The translations under genes and the position numbers were made by a program. 64,000 bases of DNA, from assembly GCF_000010725.1 (NCBI RefSeq), contig NC_013858.1:372001-436000 (forward strand). Direction: 5' to 3'. Source of the stretch: Azospirillum sp. B510 (lineage in GTDB: Bacteria > Pseudomonadota > Alphaproteobacteria > Azospirillales > Azospirillaceae). Under the pieces are notes generated by a model. The model was given only the letters and a program-made list of their open reading frames with translations, had not been told where the DNA came from and did no database searches. Positions 59,540 to 64,000 of this stretch are shown piece after piece. The stretch's first letter is position 1. Each line of letters opens with the position of its first letter.

Positions 59540-59559
59540 GGAGTTGGATAATCGAACTC
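59540..59559. repeat. 20-bp island repeat, copy 3
   Basis: GGAGTTGGATAATCGAACTC, identical to copies 1 and 2. CTTGCTACG stands 17 bases upstream, as for copy 2. It precedes the nuclease operon. Confidence 0.9.
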
Positions 59560-59736
59560 GGGAGAACAAACCACCATTGATCCGCGGATGCTGGGAATGG
59601 AAGTGACTTGGGCTTGCACCACGGTCGCCGCCATACAATTATATGCGTATTTTCCGGCGTGCTTCCACCTCGACGTCGCACCTGAAGGCGTGGTACTTTT
59701 ACAATGCGCTTCTTAGAGGACGCTTTTTTACAGATC

Positions 59737-59764
59737 CTTCTCCTTATTGGCTTCTCCTTATTGG
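59737..59764. repeat. 14-bp tandem repeat upstream of the nuclease operon
   Basis: CTTCTCCTTATTGG occurs twice without a gap (59737-59750, 59751-59764), ending 26 bases before the first start codon. It may bind a regulator, or be a duplication in the leader. Confidence 0.8.
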
Positions 59765-59790
59765 AGAGGCGTTGAAAGAGAGCTTATTAC

Positions 59791-60783
59791 ATGGCCGAGA
59801 ATGATCACATTGCTGCGCAAGCTGAGTTGCTAGCAAGCGAACTTTTTGAAGAGTTTTTTTGGCAAAAGACTGGGCCTACTAACCATGATTGGCCATGCGA
59901 GGATCAAGCTCGACATGGCGCAAAAACACATCCTTGCGATGTCGTTTATTATTACGATGAACCATACGATCCCGCACGAACTTATGTTCATTGCGACCTG
60001 AAAAGCTACGCAAAGGGGTCCATCAGTGCGAATGCAGTGAAGGCAGCTGTTCACAGCTTGGCTAAACAGATAGCTTGTGCTGAGAAGAGCAACGATTGGC
60101 GCGACAAGCACGTACACCGTGACGCCAATGCCTGGATTTCTGGACTTCTGTTCGTATACAACCACGATGGTGAATATGATAAGAATTTTCAGGATACTCT
60201 CCTGGATATTCAATCAAGTGCCTTGGATATCCCGAAGGGATCTAAGTTGGTTGTTCTAGGACCAAAAGAAATATTCTGGTTAGATAATATAAAATATGAG
60301 CTTCTGCGGATGCGAGGTAAGAGCAATCCAGATTTACCTCCCCATGATCACTGCTCCTTCTTTTATCCAGAATTAAGTCGACGGGCGCGACTTCGTGTCA
60401 AGACTGCAAGGTCTGCGACTCTGGAAATGCTGACTTCACCGATAATTACCCTCAAATATCAATTTCCCAAGCTCAGTCACAAGAAAGGTTTTGTGGTCTT
60501 TTATTCCCGGAAAGGTGAAACAGAAGATGAATTTATGTATTTGATCGATATCATCAGAAAAAATGACCTTTTCGGAGAGCAGTCTGACGTCATTATTAAA
60601 ACATTGAACCCCTCAGAGAACTCGTCTCCTAATTTTCAGAAAGCTCAAAAAAGGTATATAGAGAGTCTACCCATCGGCGCAGAAGCAACACCTCTAGCTG
60701 AATACGTTAACGCAATACGGTACGAACCTATTTCTCAAATAAAAACATCGTACTCGCCAATTGATCTAGGAACTTGGTCATGA
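59791..60783 (+). CDS. PD-(D/E)xK nuclease-like protein, first gene of an unknown three-gene operon
   Basis: I do not recognise a named family for this 330-residue protein. Near the N terminus, Asp50 in THPCDVVYYYDEP and Asp69-x-Lys71 in YVHCDLKSYAKGS fit the spacing of a PD-(D/E)xK nuclease core; Glu residues of a preceding helix (LLASELFEEFFW) could complete it. The remainder has alternating helices and strands (GSKLVVLGPKEIFWLDNI, GFVVFYSRKGETEDEFMYLIDIIRKN). No membrane segment. Low GC. The end overlaps the next gene by 4 bases (ATGA). A cell-defence or mobile-element role is likely from location and fold, not shown. Confidence 0.72.
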   Translation: MAENDHIAAQAELLASELFEEFFWQKTGPTNHDWPCEDQARHGAKTHPCDVVYYYDEPYDPARTYVHCDLKSYAKGSISANAVKAAVHSLAKQIACAEKSNDWRDKHVHRDANAWISGLLFVYNHDGEYDKNFQDTLLDIQSSALDIPKGSKLVVLGPKEIFWLDNIKYELLRMRGKSNPDLPPHDHCSFFYPELSRRARLRVKTARSATLEMLTSPIITLKYQFPKLSHKKGFVVFYSRKGETEDEFMYLIDIIRKNDLFGEQSDVIIKTLNPSENSSPNFQKAQKRYIESLPIGAEATPLAEYVNAIRYEPISQIKTSYSPIDLGTWS

Positions 60784-61919
60784 TAAAGAATCTCGAATAC
60801 CTCAGCGCGTCTGACAGCGATATTTTTGATATTTTATTATCATCAAAGCAGCGCATAACCGATACGGTCCTTCATAATTTGGCGCGGGATCGCGGAATTT
60901 TTTATTCGCCCCACGAATCACGAGAAGAATTGGCTGCTCGAATATCACAGCTTCCACATGATTTTCATGATTTAGAAACAATCGTTAGTCGGCGAGAGCC
61001 ACTTCATAAACGGGAACGCGCAACATCAGTTCGTCTGAACGATAAGATCTCAAAGGACGAATTGAGGCTTGCTGCTGAGCAATATATCACTGCGGTGGGA
61101 AATACTGAAAACGTTGTTCATCGCCCAACAGAAAATGGTTACAAAATAGTTGTAGGATACGATGAGTACAATCATTCACGAGCTCGGCTCCTACAGCGTG
61201 AACGTCACGAAGCAGTTATTGAGGTTATTCATCAGGACGGGGAGACACTCTTCAGGTGCCCTGCTACTGAAAAAGCAAAAAGGATTGTAGCTACGATCAA
61301 GAGGAATATTGAGCGCGAGCGTACTCAAGCTATCCCGATAGAATCCATTGAATTAACGGGACTGCCTTCTCCGGAACTTCGGCTACAGTTCTTCATCCGT
61401 CTTATTTCCACTATGAAGGGATTCAAGTTAACTGATGTGATGAATTTGCGGTTCACGTCACGGGATTCTGACCTGATCGATGCCGAATATGATCTGGACC
61501 TCGACGTTAGCGATACACCTGAGGATGATCGACAGAACGCGATAGATGAGATTATCGGAACTGTCCATAGTATGGCACTCAGCGGGCAAAATCTTGTTCG
61601 CTCAAAAGAATATATTGAACTTACTAGAAAAGGATTTTACATCACATCGATTTCCTGGCGTGCGGAAAGAGACGCAACTGATAACGACATATATCAGTTT
61701 GACGCCGGCTTCGAAGATCGAAAACTAGGTTCCGGATTTAAATATTCGGTTCAAGGAGTTTTCCGAAAGTACAAAGATCGACATAGGAAGACAATTACCC
61801 ACGTGGATGGGCTGGAAAAGACTGACCTGCTCTCCCTTATAGAGGATACAGCAAGAGTCATATTAAGAGACCTCCGGTCAGCTGATGTGGAAAGCGAACA
61901 TGCCGATTCGGAGGCTTGA
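60780..61919 (+). CDS. Unknown protein, second gene of the operon, with an HeH/SAP-like N terminus
   Basis: The 379-residue protein begins with a short helical domain (DSDIFDILLSSKQRITDTVLHNLARDRG, then SPHESREELAARISQLP) that resembles SAP/HeH/LEM-like helix-loop-helix DNA-binding folds. The middle is charged (KAKRIVATIKRNIERERTQ) and the C-terminal half is strand-rich with an acidic patch (DLDLDVSDTPEDD). No enzyme motif found. It overlaps the nuclease-like gene by ATGA, so the two are probably made in fixed ratio and may form a complex. Confidence 0.68.
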   Translation: MIKNLEYLSASDSDIFDILLSSKQRITDTVLHNLARDRGIFYSPHESREELAARISQLPHDFHDLETIVSRREPLHKRERATSVRLNDKISKDELRLAAEQYITAVGNTENVVHRPTENGYKIVVGYDEYNHSRARLLQRERHEAVIEVIHQDGETLFRCPATEKAKRIVATIKRNIERERTQAIPIESIELTGLPSPELRLQFFIRLISTMKGFKLTDVMNLRFTSRDSDLIDAEYDLDLDVSDTPEDDRQNAIDEIIGTVHSMALSGQNLVRSKEYIELTRKGFYITSISWRAERDATDNDIYQFDAGFEDRKLGSGFKYSVQGVFRKYKDRHRKTITHVDGLEKTDLLSLIEDTARVILRDLRSADVESEHADSEA

Positions 61920-61921
61920 AA

Positions 61922-62644
61922 ATGAGCAAGTATAGATGGCTACGTGCTGAGTGGCCTATCTCAATTCGGGTACTCGCTCATAAGATCCAAGGCAATCTCT
62001 TTACACAAGACTCTCGCCAGGGCTTCGTTATTGACCGTGTTAGGGAGAATTATATCGAAGCGCGCTACATAGAACGGATCAGTTATACCGATGTAATAAT
62101 CGATCCATTTGGAAGTGAACTCTCATTCCCAAAAGTTGAATTTCGACAGAGCCAATTTCGTGCTTCATCCCAATCACCTGGCCTCGAACTTATTAATCCG
62201 CCGCGCAGTGTTGCAGCACTGATGAACCGATTGTCTGAAGTGGCAGATTTTGGACTAGCCATCAGTTCGATTGGCGTCGATGTTACTGCTTGGGCAGAAC
62301 TGCTACAGGCAGAGGCATTTACTGATGCAACAATTCGATCTCTGCAAATCGGAGCCCTGAATATCGAGACAGGAGTGAGTGCGAGAGCCGTGATAACAGG
62401 AAATCATGATGTCCGATCTGCGTGCCAAGCTCTAGTGCAGGATCGTTCGTTCGTAGTTGAAAAGATCCAGCTCGATATTTTTGCACCGCAGCGTTGCGCT
62501 GTTATTCTCGCCAATAATGCCTCTGCGAAAATTGCTACTAACGATCAAGCCGACGCTATCGTAGAAGCTCTAAGAGTAGCTCTGGAGAAGACTTTTACCA
62601 GCACACCTCCCAGACCTGTCTCTGCAAAGCGATCTCGCCTTTAA
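61922..62644 (+). CDS. Unknown protein, third gene of the operon
   Basis: The 240-residue protein is not recognised. It reads as a mixed alpha/beta fold (RWLRAEWPISIRVLAHKI, GFVIDRVRENYIEARYIERI, SLQIGALNIETGVSARAVITG, QLDIFAPQRCAVILANN) without membrane segments or catalytic motifs. The ATG follows GGAGG by 7 bases and starts 2 bases after the preceding stop. It completes a tight operon bounded by repeat copy 3 and the short integrase. Confidence 0.66.
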   Translation: MSKYRWLRAEWPISIRVLAHKIQGNLFTQDSRQGFVIDRVRENYIEARYIERISYTDVIIDPFGSELSFPKVEFRQSQFRASSQSPGLELINPPRSVAALMNRLSEVADFGLAISSIGVDVTAWAELLQAEAFTDATIRSLQIGALNIETGVSARAVITGNHDVRSACQALVQDRSFVVEKIQLDIFAPQRCAVILANNASAKIATNDQADAIVEALRVALEKTFTSTPPRPVSAKRSRL

Positions 62645-62861
62645 TAGCCCAGCCAATCGCTGCGAGATCACTATGCGCGATATCAAATGCTCGTTATTTC
62701 ATTTTTTTGGACTCGACTGTTCGAGGAACATAAGAAAAGCAACATTCTGTTAGGTTTCCTGCTAAGTCCTTCTACTACAACGCTTCCCAACCCTCCTAGG
62801 CAAACCGGGCAGCCGCAAACATAATCATTTCCACCAATACGTGGATTTGATGGAGTTTGCG

Positions 62862-63434
62862 ATGAAACAGGCTCGGGTGCTTACGGAGCAGGAACAACGG
62901 CGCTTGCTGGCGGTGATCGCGGACACCCGCTACGCCGCCCGCAACCGCATAGCGTTCATGCTCAGCTATATGGGTGGGCTGCGGGTGGGCGAGATCGCTG
63001 CACTGACGGTCGGCGATGTGCTGGATGGACAGGGAGGCGTCCGCGAGCAAATCCGCCTGTCAGCTGAGATCACCAAGGGCGGGCATGCGCGCACAGCTTT
63101 CGTCAATGACCGGCTGCGCAAGGAGGTTGAGCGCTACACCGCTGGGCTGAACGCCAAGCAACGGGAGCCAGAGCGCCCTTTGCTTGTTACGCAGAAAGGC
63201 AAGCCCTTTACGGCAAACGTGCTTTGCCAGCTTATGGGCGGGCTTTACAAGCAGGCTGGATTTGATGGGGCGAGTAGCCATAGTGGGCGTCGCTGGTTCA
63301 TCACCAAGCTCGCCCATAGCGGCGTCTCTGCCAAGGTGATTATGACGTTGGCAGGTCACAAGCACCTCAGCACGACGCAGCGATACATTGATGTAAACGA
63401 CGACATGCTGCGTAAGGCTGTGGCTGTGCTTTAG
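62862..63434 (+). CDS. Short tyrosine recombinase with catalytic domain only
   Basis: The 190-residue protein is a tyrosine-recombinase catalytic domain: Arg in YMGGLRVGEIAALTV, Lys in EITKGGHARTAF, H-x-x-R in SSHSGRRWF, the second His in LAGHKHLSTTQ and the nucleophile Tyr in RYIDVND. All residues are present. The N-terminal core-binding domain is almost missing, as in small recombinases of islands and phages. The ATG has GGAG upstream. It could be tied to the 20-bp repeats. Confidence 0.9.
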   Translation: MKQARVLTEQEQRRLLAVIADTRYAARNRIAFMLSYMGGLRVGEIAALTVGDVLDGQGGVREQIRLSAEITKGGHARTAFVNDRLRKEVERYTAGLNAKQREPERPLLVTQKGKPFTANVLCQLMGGLYKQAGFDGASSHSGRRWFITKLAHSGVSAKVIMTLAGHKHLSTTQRYIDVNDDMLRKAVAVL

Positions 63435-64000
63435 TTTTCAGCAAGCTCAGGAGTACGATCCTCGAACTCCTGACGCAACAGGCTTGCGACCTCAACGCCG
63501 TGCAGTTTAGGAAGGCTTGTCATTGCAAATGTGGCGATGGCTTCACACCAAGTCCGCAGAAAGTGGGGAGCATACGAAGAAGTCATGATCTGCGCTTCGG
63601 AAAGAACGTCTATCAACTCTGCAAACTGACCCGTTAATTCAAGGCAGCTTTCTCGAATTTGGGACTGAAGCGAAACCGATTCGACCTCATCATGCTCCAA
63701 TTTCCTGATAACGGGCGCCAGTAAGGACGAGTACTCTGGAATCTGCGTGTCAGCAATCTTCAGGTAGACGAGTGCCTGATTTTTCTTCCACCATGCATTC
63801 TCTTGATCAATCTTCCTTTGCACAATCTTTGCGCAACGTTCCTCAAGCTGACCGAACAGCCCCATCGCCTGAGTTCTTGTTGAACCGTGGAGAGGCTTAA
63901 TTACTCCCAATCCTTCCTCGAGGTTCAAAACTGCTTTTACCTTCGCTGCCGTCTGAGACGATGCTGCTTCTACAACAATAAGTTCCTTGTGTCGCTCCAA
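63431..64000 (-). CDS. Unknown helical protein, 5' end outside the window
   Basis: The open frame runs off the end of the window (the TTG at 64000 is unlikely to be the start). The visible 189 residues are mainly helical (QLEERCAKIVQRKIDQENAWWKKNQALVYL, HFLRTWCEAIATFAMTSLPKL) with no known motif. The stop overlaps the recombinase stop region by 4 bases. Function unknown. Confidence 0.55.
   Translation of the reverse strand: MERHKELIVVEAASSQTAAKVKAVLNLEEGLGVIKPLHGSTRTQAMGLFGQLEERCAKIVQRKIDQENAWWKKNQALVYLKIADTQIPEYSSLLAPVIRKLEHDEVESVSLQSQIRESCLELTGQFAELIDVLSEAQIMTSSYAPHFLRTWCEAIATFAMTSLPKLHGVEVASLLRQEFEDRTPELAEN

Larger units (their letters stand above)
59135..59790. other. Long gene-free stretch between the MarR gene and the nuclease operon
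   Basis: This 656-base gap holds the MarR promoter side, a MITE-like element (59334-59470), repeat copy 3 with its CTTGCTACG extension and a 14-bp tandem repeat just before the nuclease operon. No ORF here has a credible start, codon use or motif. The stretch after repeat copy 3 may contain a remnant of coding sequence, and probably the promoter of the operon. Confidence 0.7.

Noticed and set aside
59475..59681. Small reverse ORF across repeat copy 3
   Set aside because: No ribosome site, no motif, and it spans the repeat.
48021..64000. CRISPR array or second copy of the tRNA-Phe 3' end
   Set aside because: No regularly spaced repeats were found, and no copy of the tRNA end was seen by eye in the island, so the right attachment site is not in this window.

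Overview
The window looks like chromosomal DNA from an Azospirillum-type alphaproteobacterium. The support is very high GC with strongly GC-biased third positions over the first 48 kb, an aerobic (cob) cobalamin pathway, a large chemotaxis operon, and the alphaproteobacterial block hisG-hisD-UPF0262-phosphatase...infA-maf-rng-yacG-tRNA-Phe. The genus is an inference from gene content; no 16S gene is present.

Layout. (1) 1-15.9 kb: adenosylcobalamin synthesis: the end of cbtA, then cobW, cobN, cobG, cobH, cobI, cobJ, cobK (reverse), cobL, cobE, cobM, cbiD (reverse), cobA, cobB, bluB. Most forward genes overlap by a few bases. The route is aerobic, but CbiD stands where CobF would be expected. 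cobG carries an in-frame palindromic repeat. (2) 16.1-18.0 kb: an AraC regulator and a short-chain dehydrogenase. (3) 18.1-28.5 kb, reverse strand: a translationally coupled chemotaxis operon in the order response regulator, CheC, soluble receptor with two signalling tips, triple-domain CheW, CheB, HEAT-repeat protein, CheR, CheY, CheA, STAS-like protein. (4) 28.7-32.4 kb: a very large TPR/glycosyltransferase-like protein made of two duplicated halves. (5) 32.4-36.3 kb, reverse strand: a methionine ABC uptake operon (metQ, metN, metI, second metQ, small protein), preceded by a SAM-II-like riboswitch candidate and a 28-codon leader ORF rich in Met and Cys at its end. (6) 36.5-48.0 kb: GH25 muramidase, hisG, hisD and the conserved housekeeping block. 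The block is split by a 5-kb insert with a JAMM-motif protein, a small partner, a hybrid histidine kinase and a lytic-transglycosylase-like protein.

(7) 48.0-64.0 kb: a genomic island starting just after tRNA-Phe(GAA). GC content drops and the genes are mostly unrelated: a tyrosine integrase, small unknown proteins, a complete IS1380-family element, a MASE1 histidine kinase with its receiver protein, a CHAT caspase-like protease, a MarR regulator, a MITE-like element, a three-gene operon headed by a PD-(D/E)xK nuclease-like protein, a second short integrase, and an unknown gene leaving the window. An exact 20-bp imperfect palindrome occurs three times (50.17, 53.32 and 59.54 kb) at module boundaries, which suggests modules were added one after another. 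The best candidates for an undescribed system are the 59.8-62.6 kb nuclease operon and the CHAT-protease module next to it.
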